Positions 1 through 6,731 are shown, counted from the stretch's first letter. The stretch is DNA of 10,263 nt from DATMXP01 sp964460935 (GCA_964460935.1 CAYWSM010000356.1:1-10263), one strand, 5' to 3'. Numbers and translations: made by a program. Notes: generated by a model not told the origin, from the letters alone.

Positions 1-1092
1 TTCGATTACATCCGCAAGGGACCGGGCCTGATCGAGGATGTTAAAGTTGCCGTTAAGCAGGCGATTGAGGCGCAGAACCTGCATCGCCAGAACATCGCCT
101 TCAAGCGCGACGCCGCCGGACGCAACTCGCTCGATAACATCGTTGGCGTCAGCCCGGCGATGGCTAAGCTGAAGCAGACCGTCCGCACCGTCGCCACCAC
201 CGCCAGCACAGTTCTAATTCACGGCGAAAGCGGAACCGGTAAAGAACTGGTCGCCCGCGCCGTCCATGCCTGCTCCCTGCGCGCCGCCGACCCGTTCGTC
301 TCGATCAACTGCGGCGCCTTCCCGGAGACACTGCTCGAATCCGAACTCTTCGGCTATGTCAAAGGCGCGTTCACCGGCGCGAACACCAACAAGAACGGCC
401 TGTTCGAGGTTGCCAATAACGGGACCATCTTCCTCGACGAAATCAGCGAAATGACGCTCGCCATGCAGGTGAAGCTCCTGCGCGTGCTCCAGGAACGCTG
501 CCTGCGTCCGGTCGGTGGAACGAATGAAATTCCCATCGATGTCCGCGTCATCGCCGCAACGAACAAGAGCCTCGACGATCTCGTGGCTGAGAACCTGTTC
601 CGCGAGGATTTGTACTACCGCTTGTCGGTCATCCCGGTCGAAGTGCCGCCGTTACGCGAACGCCGCGAAGACATTCCGCTGCTCGCCAACCATTTCCTGA
701 AGAAGTACGCACCGGCTGCGGGCAAGAGCATCGTCCGCATCTCCCCGGAGTCGCTTAAGCTGCTCTGCGCCTACGACTGGCCCGGCAACGTCCGCCAATT
801 GGAAAACACCGTCGAGCGCGCCGTCGCCCTTGAAGAAACCCAGGAACTGAATGTGGATCTCCCCACCGAGCGCCCCAAAGCCCGCGCGGCCGCAGCCGCT
901 GTCGGTGGAAGTATCGGCGTCCCGTTCATCCCCAACGAAGGCCTCGACATGGAACGCTACGTCGCGGATTTGGAAAAGGGCATGATCCTACACGCTCTAA
1001 AACAATCCAACGGCGTGCAAACCCGAGCGGCAGAGCTGTTGAAGTTGAGCTACCGGAGCTTTAGGCATCTGTTGAAGAAGTACGATATTTAG
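1..1092 (+). CDS. Sigma-54-dependent response regulator, NtrC/PilR type (5' partial)
   Basis: The reading frame is open from the first base, so the gene starts upstream of the window; 363 residues are visible. The first residues (FDYIRKGPG) look like the end of a receiver domain. The AAA+ domain has Walker A GESGTGKE (visible residues 75-82), the sigma-54-contact loop GAFTGA (122-127), Walker B FLDE (144-147), an Arg-rich LYYRLSVIPV...LRER segment, and WPGNVRQL (260-267). The C-terminus (323-363) is a Fis-type helix-turn-helix ending in RSFRHLLKKYDI, which recalls the end of PilR. By family knowledge it binds upstream DNA and uses ATP hydrolysis to open sigma-54 RNA polymerase promoters after phosphorylation by a sensor kinase. 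The PilR assignment, and so control of type IV pili, is inference; the kinase lies outside the window. The stop codon runs directly into a repeat element. Confidence 0.95.
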   Translation, partial: FDYIRKGPGLIEDVKVAVKQAIEAQNLHRQNIAFKRDAAGRNSLDNIVGVSPAMAKLKQTVRTVATTASTVLIHGESGTGKELVARAVHACSLRAADPFVSINCGAFPETLLESELFGYVKGAFTGANTNKNGLFEVANNGTIFLDEISEMTLAMQVKLLRVLQERCLRPVGGTNEIPIDVRVIAATNKSLDDLVAENLFREDLYYRLSVIPVEVPPLRERREDIPLLANHFLKKYAPAAGKSIVRISPESLKLLCAYDWPGNVRQLENTVERAVALEETQELNVDLPTERPKARAAAAAVGGSIGVPFIPNEGLDMERYVADLEKGMILHALKQSNGVQTRAAELLKLSYRSFRHLLKKYDI

Positions 1093-1131
1093 GTAGGAGA
1101 AGGGGATGGTAGCTAGGAGGTAGGGGATAGG
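1093..1131. repeat. Degenerate G-rich heptamer repeat, left copy
   Basis: Purine-rich run made of variants of a roughly 7-nt unit (TAGGAGA, AGGGGAT, GGTAGCT, AGGAGGT, AGGGGAT). It begins immediately after the stop codon of the regulator gene. Its inverse, at about 25 of 32 positions by eye alignment with one gap and only transitions as mismatches, lies at 1476-1507 on the other side of the 112-codon gene. The AGGAGG at 1115-1120 could act as a weak, distant ribosome binding site for that gene. Confidence 0.6.
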
Positions 1132-1136
1132 TTCTA

Positions 1137-1475
1137 ATGAATAGAAGTGCTAACAGGAAAGGTTTTGTCACATTCAAGGCAGCTACCTTCTTTGTCATTG
1201 CTCTCGTTTTATGCACAGCGGCCGCCCGAACGCTTATACCTTTCCCGCCTGAACAGGCTTCGCGAATCGCCGCTCAGGAACAGACATTCCACTCAACTTG
1301 GTTTCTCATCAGTTACAACTTGTTTGTCGCAATGTGTTTCTCGGGTATTTACGCTAGCCGAAAAATTGAAAGCTGGTACAAGCAGCGCGTCACGTTTTAC
1401 GCAATGTTACTGACGGGTGTGCTTACCGAATTAGTTGTGTTTGCAACTCCGATGCATGGAGGTCTATCCCGCTGA
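1137..1475 (+). CDS. Hypothetical membrane protein, 112 residues
   Basis: I do not recognise this protein. It has a short basic N-terminus (MNRSANRKG) and three hydrophobic segments at about residues 14-33, 54-74 and 87-105, so it is probably a small inner-membrane protein. No catalytic motif is visible. The ATG at 1137 is chosen because it gives the longest open frame and comes directly before the basic segment and first membrane span. AGGAGG lies 16 nt upstream, which is far for a Shine-Dalgarno site. The coding sequence looks clearly more AT-rich than its neighbours (codons such as AAT, AGA, TTT, TTA). It sits between inverted copies of a G-rich repeat that reach the stop codons of both flanking genes. 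This makes a late insertion plausible, but I cannot prove it. It could also be a spurious ORF, though hydrophobic patterning argues for a real gene. Confidence 0.6.
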   Translation: MNRSANRKGFVTFKAATFFVIALVLCTAAARTLIPFPPEQASRIAAQEQTFHSTWFLISYNLFVAMCFSGIYASRKIESWYKQRVTFYAMLLTGVLTELVVFATPMHGGLSR

Positions 1476-1543
1476 CCTACCCCCTAACCGCCATCCCCTA
1501 TCCCCTGGTTTTTCGTAATCCCAACCCCCAACTCCTAACTACT
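1476..1543. repeat. Degenerate heptamer repeat, right copy (inverted)
   Basis: Pyrimidine-rich on this strand. The part at 1476-1507 (CCTACCCCCTAACCGCC and onward) is the imperfect inverse of the repeat at 1093-1131. A second run at about 1520-1543 (CCCAACCCCCAACTCCTAAC) has the same unit style and reaches the stop codon of the minus-strand TPR gene. Read on the minus strand the units are GTTAGGA/GTTGGGG-like heptamers. Confidence 0.6.
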
Positions 1544-1889
1544 TCTTTTTGAGCTGTTGCTTCCACCCCAATATCCGTGCCTTGTTCGCCTCCTCCTCCG
1601 CTTCGGGCACCATCCCCTTCTTCTGATACAGGATCGACAAGCTCGTATGCGCCAGCACGTCGTCTTTATCTAGCGCGGCGATCCGCTTGGCCGTGGCGAT
1701 AGCGTCGTCATAGCGCTCCATGTCCTGATACGCCCGCGCCAAACCGTGAAGTGCATCAATGAATGAGGAATCTGCCGCAATCGACTTCTCATATTCGGCG
1801 ACGGCATCCTCGTGCCTGCCGTCAGCGTAGAAATCAAGGGCAGCGTAGTAGTGGTCTTCGGCAATTTCGCGTGGGGACCGTTCAGACAT
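1539..1889 (-). CDS. Tetratricopeptide repeat protein, 116 residues
   Basis: Three TPR-like helical hairpins follow each other: about residues 11-44 (HYYAALDFYADGRHEDAVAE), 45-78 (LHGLARAYQDMERYDDAIAT) and 79-110 (HTSLSILYQKKGMVPEAEEE). The A/G/Y/A spacing is typical of TPR units. The C-terminus is basic (GWKQQLKKK). TPR stacks usually bind peptides or partner proteins; there is no enzymatic motif and no signal peptide, so a cytoplasmic adaptor role is likely, with the partner unknown. The ATG at 1889 is the first in frame and precedes MSERSPREIAEDHY. No convincing ribosome binding site lies in front of it. The gene is convergent with the regulator and divergent from the 78-residue gene, with a palindromic octamer repeat in the shared upstream region. 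Confidence 0.85.
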   Translation of the reverse strand: MSERSPREIAEDHYYAALDFYADGRHEDAVAEYEKSIAADSSFIDALHGLARAYQDMERYDDAIATAKRIAALDKDDVLAHTSLSILYQKKGMVPEAEEEANKARILGWKQQLKKK

Positions 1890-1898
1890 TGCGAAAAG

Positions 1899-1979
1899 TT
1901 TATCAGTTCATCAGTTCATCAGAGGACACGCAACCTCTCCGACTCAACTGATAAACTGATGAACTGAAATACTGACAAA
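1899..1979. repeat. Octamer repeat arranged as two inverted arms
   Basis: The left arm (1899-1922) has three tandem units of TTYATCAG (TTTATCAG, TTCATCAG, TTCATCAG). The right arm (1948-1979) has the inverse unit four times in degrading form: CTGATAAA, CTGATGAA, CTGAAATA, CTGACAAA. Between them AGAGG (1921-1925) can pair with CCTCT (1934-1938). The whole region can therefore fold into a long imperfect hairpin or cruciform. It fills most of the 96-nt gap between two divergent genes, so it must overlap their promoters. Confidence 0.75.
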
Positions 1980-1985
1980 CTCTGC

Positions 1986-2222
1986 ATGCGTTATATCCTC
2001 CGCTTCCTCTGGAACGCCACCCGCGGCCATCACCTCACGCCGTGGCGCAGCCCGTATCTGCGCTGGCGCATCGAGACCTATTGCGGCGTCAAAATGGACA
2101 AGGTCGGCTTCCTCGAATTCTGGGGATTCCTCTTCCGCGAGCGCCGCGAAATGATCCGCTTCCTCAAATGGACCGCCACCATGGACGGCTACGCCCGCCC
2201 CAAACCCAAGAACACGTTCTAG
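1986..2222 (+). CDS. Small basic hypothetical protein, 78 residues
   Basis: The protein starts MRYILRFLWNATRGHHLTPW and is rich in Arg, Trp and Phe, with segments RSPYLRWRIETYCG and GFLEFWGFLFRERREMIRFL. It resembles a short conserved protein often seen in Acidobacteriota genomes; this is a memory of style, not a search result, and no function is known to me. The aromatic/basic helix pattern suggests amphipathic helices that could lie on a membrane surface, but there is no clear transmembrane span. The ATG at 1986 follows the last repeat unit of the upstream palindromic element by 6 nt, and no Shine-Dalgarno is visible. Codon use matches the neighbouring conserved genes, which supports real coding. 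Confidence 0.7.
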   Translation: MRYILRFLWNATRGHHLTPWRSPYLRWRIETYCGVKMDKVGFLEFWGFLFRERREMIRFLKWTATMDGYARPKPKNTF

Positions 2223-2327
2223 CTTAGAAACACGGTTAGTTCATCAAAGGAGCGTTTCATTTCACGCAAAAGGGCCGGGATTGGTGGGAGAGTTCCTATG
2301 ACCAGAGCATGTGGCACCTCCAAAGGC
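2223..2327. other. Convergent intergenic gap without clear terminator
   Basis: This gap of 105 nt lies between the stop of the 78-residue gene and the stop of the minus-strand DUF3553-like gene. I see only weak pairing (GAAAC with GTTTC; GCGT with ACGC) and no hairpin followed by a T run on either strand. Confidence 0.5.
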
Positions 2328-2756
2328 CTAAGCCAGCTCTTCCTGCCTGATCAATCTTCCATAAATCAGTTTTGTGATCTGTTGGGCGAGGTCTTGGGCG
2401 TGTTTGTTGTCGGATTGGTGCGCCAATCGGAGGAGGTTGCGGGCGGTTCCGTTGGTCAGGTATTTAAATTTTCGCAGGTCGCTGATGACGTGCATGGCGG
2501 TTGAGTTGCCGAACTCGGCGTAAAACTGCTCGCATAACTTGCGGATGGCATGGATGTCGAGGTTAGCGATCTGGGGGATTTCGCCTCCGAGTGTGTGCGC
2601 GGCTTGTCCTTCGGCAGGCTGAAGCTTCACATAAGACAAGTTGATGGTTTTGCGTCCCGCACGCTCGAAGAGGATGGTGGCGACATTGCCCTCGATGGAG
2701 AGGATTTCCCCGACTCCCCAATCGGGTTTGGCGGGATGGGTGACAAAGCGGGGCAT
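2328..2756 (-). CDS. DUF3553-like domain protein, 142 residues
   Basis: The frame stays open upstream to 2996, but I place the start at the ATG at 2756. From there the protein reads MPRFVTHPAKPDWGVGEILS, which looks like the start of a DUF3553-type domain (a small beta-rich fold with the pattern HP..P.WG.G.I). The domain fills about residues 2-48 (ending near KTINLSYVKLQPAE). The rest (about 62-142) is predicted mostly helical, charged, without motifs I know. The 80 extra residues of the longer version are rich in Ser and Ala and partly translate a GGAGG-type repeat, so they are probably not coding. The function of DUF3553 is unknown to me. No Shine-Dalgarno is seen before the chosen ATG. The gene is divergent from mrdA. 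Confidence 0.7.
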   Translation of the reverse strand: MPRFVTHPAKPDWGVGEILSIEGNVATILFERAGRKTINLSYVKLQPAEGQAAHTLGGEIPQIANLDIHAIRKLCEQFYAEFGNSTAMHVISDLRKFKYLTNGTARNLLRLAHQSDNKHAQDLAQQITKLIYGRLIRQEELA

Positions 2757-2770
2757 GGAACCAACATATA

Positions 2771-2819
2771 CCACGGAGGACGGAGAGCCACGAAGGTCAC
2801 GGAGGAAGGAAGAAGGGGA
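2771..2819. repeat. CCACGGAGG-type degenerate repeat
   Basis: A run of roughly 10-nt units: CCACGGAGGA, CGGAGAG, CCACGAAGGT, CACGGAGGAA, GGAAGAAGGGG. Read on the minus strand it is the CTCCGTGG/CTTCGTGG style of intergenic repeat that I recall from several phyla, including Acidobacteriota and Planctomycetes. It lies 15 nt upstream of the chosen start of the DUF3553-like gene. Confidence 0.6.
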
Positions 2820-2881
2820 AACAATCGACACAGGAACCAACAGTACTAAGGCTTTCGCTGCGCTGTTCAGGGCCAAGAAGC

Positions 2882-2890
2882 TGCTAAACT
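2882..2890 (+). promoter_or_regulatory. Possible -10 region for mrdA (TGCTAAACT)
   Basis: TGCTAAACT, an extended -10-like word, lies about 130 nt before the mrdA start. The same nine bases occur at 9908-9916 in front of the last gene, which is the main reason to list it. No good -35 box is seen at 16-18 nt. The rest of 2820-3017 holds no gene on the plus strand: the mrdA frame has a TGA near 2934 and no ATG between it and 3018. Confidence 0.2.
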
Positions 2891-3017
2891 TGTACTCAGC
2901 TTCCCCCTGTGCTGCACCTTGGTAAACCTCGGCTGAAAATGGCATTCTGCTCATGCTCGCGGTGGACCGTTTCGTCTGACGGCTGGAAGCATCCAAGAAG
3001 AGAGCTGGCCTGAAGAA

Positions 3018-5102
3018 ATGGTGTTTGGCCGCGAAGAAAAAGTCTCGCCGATACGGATCACGGGGATCCAGTACTTCCTCCTTCTCGCTTTCCTCGTCCT
3101 CGGATTTGGCCTATGGCGGCTGCAAGTCGCCAGCAGCGATTATTACAAAGACCTGGCGGACAAGAACCGTGTGCGGACGGTGCCGATTCTTGCGCCGCGC
3201 GGGAAGATTCTCGATCGCGAAGGCCGCATCATCGTCGATAACTATCCGTCCACGTCCGTCCTGCTGTTGCGCGATTCATCTCGGGATTTGAATGCCGACG
3301 CCGATCAGATCGCGAGCGGGTTGCACATGGACCCCAACGATGTGCGCGATCGCATCGCCCGCTTTAAGAACACGCCCCAGTATCAGCCGCTGTTTTTGAA
3401 GGAAGACATCACGCCCGATGAACTCGCCTTCGTCGAGTCGCACCACAACGAACTGCCGGAACTGGAAACAATCAGCGAGCACCGGCGCTTGTATCCGAAG
3501 AATGGATTCATGGCGCACGCCATCGGGTACGTCGGCGAAGTTTCGGAGGACATGCTGAATCAGCCGGCATTCGAGTTCTACAAGGCCGGAGACATCGTTG
3601 GGAAGTCGGGCGTGGAGCAGTACTACAACGACATCCTGATGGGCAAAGACGGGTCACGCCGTGAAATCGTGGACAGCCGTGGGCGTGTTGTCGGCAAGAT
3701 GGATGAAGTTCCGGCGGTGCCCGGCAAGCAGTTGAAGTTGACGATCGACCTCGATGTCCAGATAGCAGCGGAAGAAGCGTTGGGAGACAGAGTAGGCGGG
3801 ATCATTGCCATGGATCCGCATACAGGCGAGATCTTGGCGATGGTAAGCCGTCCGACATTCGATCCGAATCAGTTTGCGGTGCGGATCACGAGAGACTACT
3901 GGAACCAGCTTCTGACCGATGATGGCAAGCCGCTGATGAACAAGACCATCCAGGCGCAACTGGCGCCAGGGTCGACGTTCAAGATCATCATGGCCACTGC
4001 GGGACTCCAGGAGGGTATAGCGCAGGACATGCATGTGAACTGTGCGGGTGGTGGAACCTTCTACGGGCGCTACTTCAAATGCTGGGTGCTTTCGGAGCAT
4101 CGCACGCATGGGTCGGTTGACATCAGCAAAGCGATTTATCAATCGTGCGACGTGTTTTTCTACACGCTGGCGGAGCGGCTTGGAATCGGAAAGATCGCGG
4201 AATGGGCGACCAAGCTCGGGTTAGGACAGAAGACACACGTCGATCTACCACAGGAAGTTTCGGGCGTGATGCCATCGGAAGAATGGAAGATCAGGAACTT
4301 CAAGCAGAAGTGGTATGCGGGCGAAACGATCTCCGTCGGCATCGGGCAGGGCGCAGTAGCGGCGACGCCGATCCAGATGGCGCGTGCGATTGGCGCGATC
4401 TCGTCAGACGGGCATCTAGTGCGTCCGCACATTGTCGCTTTCGGTGATCTGCCGCAGGAGGCACAGCCGCTCTACAAGCAAATAGTGGCGAAGTACCCCG
4501 ATGAGGAAACGATTCCGATCGATCCAAAGAACTGGGAGATCATTACCGACGCCATGGCGGACGTAGTGACGCCGATTGGAACGGCGAATAGCGCACACCT
4601 GGTGGGGATCGACTTTGCGGGCAAAACGGGATCGGCCCAGACGATCAGTAATGCGGCGAAGGCAAGATTGGCAAATGGCAAGTCGCAGTTCAAAGATAAC
4701 GGCTGGTTCGTTGGAGTGTCGCCGAGACGGGATCCCGATATCGTGGTAGCGGTTCTACTGGAAGGTGGCGAGCACGGATACTTTGCGGCGCGCGCATCTT
4801 CTCAGGTGATCAAGGCTTTCGTGGAAAAACGGCGCAAGGTGCTGAACAATGTGGCGTACGCAGCGCCTCCCACAGAAAAGCCAAAAGCACCGATCGAGAA
4901 GCCTGCTGCTGATAAGGAGACAATGCCTTCGCAGACGCAGGCGCCTGCGGCGCAAGTGAAACAGTCGCAGGGAGTAGAAGTTGCCGGTGTGTGGAATGCG
5001 CCCGATCCGGACGGGGACGATGGACTGAAGGCAGCCAAGATGAGAGTCACCCTAGATGCCAAGCCGCGAAAGCCGGTAAAAGCGGCGCCGGGAATGGACT
5101 GA
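3018..5102 (+). CDS. mrdA: Penicillin-binding protein 2, peptidoglycan transpeptidase
   Basis: This 694-residue class B PBP cross-links peptidoglycan during cell elongation, paired with RodA in the periplasm. A basic N-terminus is followed by one membrane anchor (about residues 17-36). The dimerisation/pedestal domain includes APRGKILDREGRIIVDNYP (59-77) and HAIGYVGEVSEDML (167-180). The transpeptidase domain has the active-site STFK (Ser319, Lys322), SCD (376-378) and KTGSAQ (536-541), all with normal spacing. After about residue 612 comes a Pro/Ala/Lys-rich tail of some 80 residues that would be periplasmic and looks disordered; E. coli PBP2 is about 633 residues, so the tail accounts for the extra length. 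The ATG at 3018 is the first in frame and places the basic segment correctly before the anchor; the ribosome binding site is weak (GAAG just upstream). rodA follows after 59 nt. No mreD precedes it. Confidence 0.97.
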   Translation: MVFGREEKVSPIRITGIQYFLLLAFLVLGFGLWRLQVASSDYYKDLADKNRVRTVPILAPRGKILDREGRIIVDNYPSTSVLLLRDSSRDLNADADQIASGLHMDPNDVRDRIARFKNTPQYQPLFLKEDITPDELAFVESHHNELPELETISEHRRLYPKNGFMAHAIGYVGEVSEDMLNQPAFEFYKAGDIVGKSGVEQYYNDILMGKDGSRREIVDSRGRVVGKMDEVPAVPGKQLKLTIDLDVQIAAEEALGDRVGGIIAMDPHTGEILAMVSRPTFDPNQFAVRITRDYWNQLLTDDGKPLMNKTIQAQLAPGSTFKIIMATAGLQEGIAQDMHVNCAGGGTFYGRYFKCWVLSEHRTHGSVDISKAIYQSCDVFFYTLAERLGIGKIAEWATKLGLGQKTHVDLPQEVSGVMPSEEWKIRNFKQKWYAGETISVGIGQGAVAATPIQMARAIGAISSDGHLVRPHIVAFGDLPQEAQPLYKQIVAKYPDEETIPIDPKNWEIITDAMADVVTPIGTANSAHLVGIDFAGKTGSAQTISNAAKARLANGKSQFKDNGWFVGVSPRRDPDIVVAVLLEGGEHGYFAARASSQVIKAFVEKRRKVLNNVAYAAPPTEKPKAPIEKPAADKETMPSQTQAPAAQVKQSQGVEVAGVWNAPDPDGDDGLKAAKMRVTLDAKPRKPVKAAPGMD

Positions 5103-5113
5103 GATAGAGAACG

Positions 5114-5146
5114 GCCCCACTCAACCAAAAGAAGGTTGAATGGGGC
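5114..5146 (+). promoter_or_regulatory. Intercistronic hairpin between mrdA and rodA
   Basis: GCCCCACTCAACC (5114-5126) pairs with GGTTGAATGGGGC (5134-5146): 12 of 13 base pairs, one C-A mismatch, loop AAAAGAA. No T run follows, so it is unlikely to be an intrinsic terminator. It ends 15 nt before the TTG start of rodA and could stabilise or process the mRNA, or tune rodA translation. Confidence 0.75.
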
Positions 5147-5161
5147 ACCTGAGCTGATTGA

Positions 5162-6262
5162 TTGCAGAAATACATTCGATTTCGGGATTTTGACTGGGTT
5201 CTGCTGGTCTTCGTGCTGGCGATCTGTGCCGTTGGTGTGGTGGAGATCTACAGCGCAACGCTGCATACCAAGTTCGTCGGCGCGCATGTACGACAGATGT
5301 ACTGGGTCATCGCCGGACTAGTCGTGATGTTCGTCATGAGCCGCGTCAACTATCAGGTGCTGCTTGAGAGCACTCCGTGGATGTACATCGCATCGCTGCT
5401 TTCTCTGATCGCGGTGTTGGTGATCGGGCAGACCTATCTGGGCGCAAAGCGCTGGATCCGAATTGGCGGCAGCACACACTTCCAGCCCTCGGAGTGGGTG
5501 AAACTGGTGCTCATCCTGGCGATGGCGAAGTACTTCTCCGATCCCAACAAGTTCCGGGAAGACATGTCGTTTACCGATCTGATGAAGGCCGGATCGGTGG
5601 TCTTCATTCCCATGTTGCTGGTGCTGAAGCAGCCGGATATGGGAACGGCGCTGACCTACTTGCCGATTGCCATCATGGGACTGTTTCTCGGCGGTATGAA
5701 GTTCCGGCATGCCGCGATCATTCTGGTATGTGGTGTGCTGGTGGCGGTGCCGGCGTACAAGTGGGGACTCAAGCAGTATCAGAAAGACCGCATTCAGACG
5801 TTCATCAATCCTGATGTCGATCCGCAGAAGAAGGGGTACCAGAGTATTCAATCCCAGATCGCGGTAGGATCGGGCGGTGTGTGGGGTAAGGGAACGACGA
5901 AAGGCTCGCAAACACAGGGTTTATTCCTACCTGTAACTCACACCGACTTCATCTTTGCCGCGTTCAGTGAAGAACATGGATTTGTCGGTGCGATCGCCGT
6001 TCTACTGCTATACTTTATGGTGCTGATGCGATTGATCCACAACGCACAGACGGCGCCAGATCGCGCCGGAGCGTTCGTGGTGATGGGCGTGGTCGCCGTG
6101 CTGGCGTTTCACGTTCTGGTCAATGTCGGCATGGTGGTCGGCTTTATGCCGGTCGTCGGAATACCCCTGCCACTCATGAGTTACGGCGGGTCGTCAGTGT
6201 TGTTCATGTTCATTGCGCTTGGGATTGTGATGAACGTCCGGATGCGCCGGTTCGTGAACTGA
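5162..6262 (+). CDS. rodA: Rod-shape protein RodA, SEDS peptidoglycan glycosyltransferase
   Basis: This 366-residue multi-pass membrane protein of the SEDS family (RodA/FtsW/SpoVE) polymerises lipid II into glycan strands together with PBP2. Visible hallmarks are EIYSAT (28-33), LGAKRWIRIGG (93-103), QPSEWVKL (108-115), KQPDMGTAL (156-164), the extracytoplasmic loop GKGTTKGSQTQGLFLPVTHTDF with Asp262 (the position of the essential Asp in E. coli RodA), FSEEHGFVG (268-276) and the end PLPLMSYGGSSVLF (335-348). Length is normal for the family. The start is TTG at 5162: an in-frame TGA occupies 5159-5161, no ATG occurs before residue 46, and the N-terminus QKYIRFRDFDWVLL fits the family. Only a poor Shine-Dalgarno (GAGC) is seen. 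It is probably translated from the mrdA mRNA. Confidence 0.96.
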   Translation: MQKYIRFRDFDWVLLVFVLAICAVGVVEIYSATLHTKFVGAHVRQMYWVIAGLVVMFVMSRVNYQVLLESTPWMYIASLLSLIAVLVIGQTYLGAKRWIRIGGSTHFQPSEWVKLVLILAMAKYFSDPNKFREDMSFTDLMKAGSVVFIPMLLVLKQPDMGTALTYLPIAIMGLFLGGMKFRHAAIILVCGVLVAVPAYKWGLKQYQKDRIQTFINPDVDPQKKGYQSIQSQIAVGSGGVWGKGTTKGSQTQGLFLPVTHTDFIFAAFSEEHGFVGAIAVLLLYFMVLMRLIHNAQTAPDRAGAFVVMGVVAVLAFHVLVNVGMVVGFMPVVGIPLPLMSYGGSSVLFMFIALGIVMNVRMRRFVN

Positions 6263-6559
6263 ACCCAAAGATTGTAGTAACTCCGCCTTGTGCGGAGCAG
6301 AAGATCAAGATTACGCCCGCCCCCACGTGACGGGGGCATACACCGGCCGGTGAGTTGCCGGGCAGAGATTCAAGCGAAGTAGGACAGCGCCCAAGGGCGG
6401 GTAACGGCCCCCCGGGCGCGACGGAAGCCAGCAAAGCATGTGGGGTGTTAACTTCCGGCGCGGCCTGAGAGAGCGGTCACAGACCCTGATAGCGCAAAGG
6501 TGCGAAAGATTCTGAAGACAAGTTCAACAGTTAAGTCCAGCGGCGTTATGCGCGGGCAT

Positions 6560-6632
6560 GGTTGCAGTCCACCACTTCGGGGCATGCTGTTTGTGTGCCG
6601 GAGTGGCATGGGTGTGCAACCCGCATCGGGTT
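6560..6632 (+). promoter_or_regulatory. Two mutually exclusive stems in the rng leader
   Basis: Stem A: GGTTGCA (6560-6566) pairs perfectly with TGCAACC (6615-6621), enclosing CCACTTCGG (6572-6580) paired with CCGGAGTGG (6598-6606), with one G-U wobble. Stem B: AACCCG (6618-6623) pairs perfectly with CGGGTT (6627-6632) around a 3-nt loop. Both use bases 6618-6621, so only one can form at a time. This is the layout of a conformational switch, but no ligand or terminator T run is visible. Confidence 0.45.
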
Positions 6633-6701
6633 CATCCGTCCTGTATCCTCGCTTCAATTCCTGCACGCACTTATAGCAACGAAACCACTGGCCGGTGAAA
6701 T

Positions 6702-6731
6702 CTGCCCGCGCAAAACGGGCAGGCCGGAGAG
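6702..6731 (+). promoter_or_regulatory. Hairpin and ribosome binding site of rng
   Basis: CTGCCCG (6702-6708) and CGGGCAG (6716-6722) form a perfect 7-bp stem with loop CGCAAAA. The Shine-Dalgarno GGAG (6726-6729) follows after 3 nt, 5 nt before the ATG at 6735, which fixes that start. CCGG at 6692-6695 could also pair with CCGG at 6724-6727, extending the structure into the ribosome binding site. Confidence 0.6.

Noticed and set aside
2313..2330. TGGCAC as the -24 part of a sigma-54 promoter
   Set aside because: No TTGC at the required distance, and the site lies between convergent gene ends.
2757..2996. N-terminal extension of the DUF3553-like gene to 2996 (222 residues)
   Set aside because: The extra 80 residues look non-coding and run through a repeat; the DUF3553-like domain begins right after the ATG at 2756.
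6281..6297. CTCCGC/GCGGAG hairpin after rodA as an intrinsic terminator
   Set aside because: The stem is only 6 bp and is not followed by a T run (GCAGAAGATC).
6355..6530. Resemblance to bacterial RNase P RNA (GGTAACGGCC..., then CGACGGAAGCCAGC)
   Set aside because: The conserved P4 strands (GAGGAAAGTCC near the 5' end and ACAGAA near the 3' end) are missing on both strands, so the similarity is probably accidental.
6604..6618. Sigma-54 promoter-like TGGCATGGGTGTGCA
   Set aside because: GG and GC are 9 nt apart instead of 10, TTGC is not matched, and the bases are part of a strong RNA stem.
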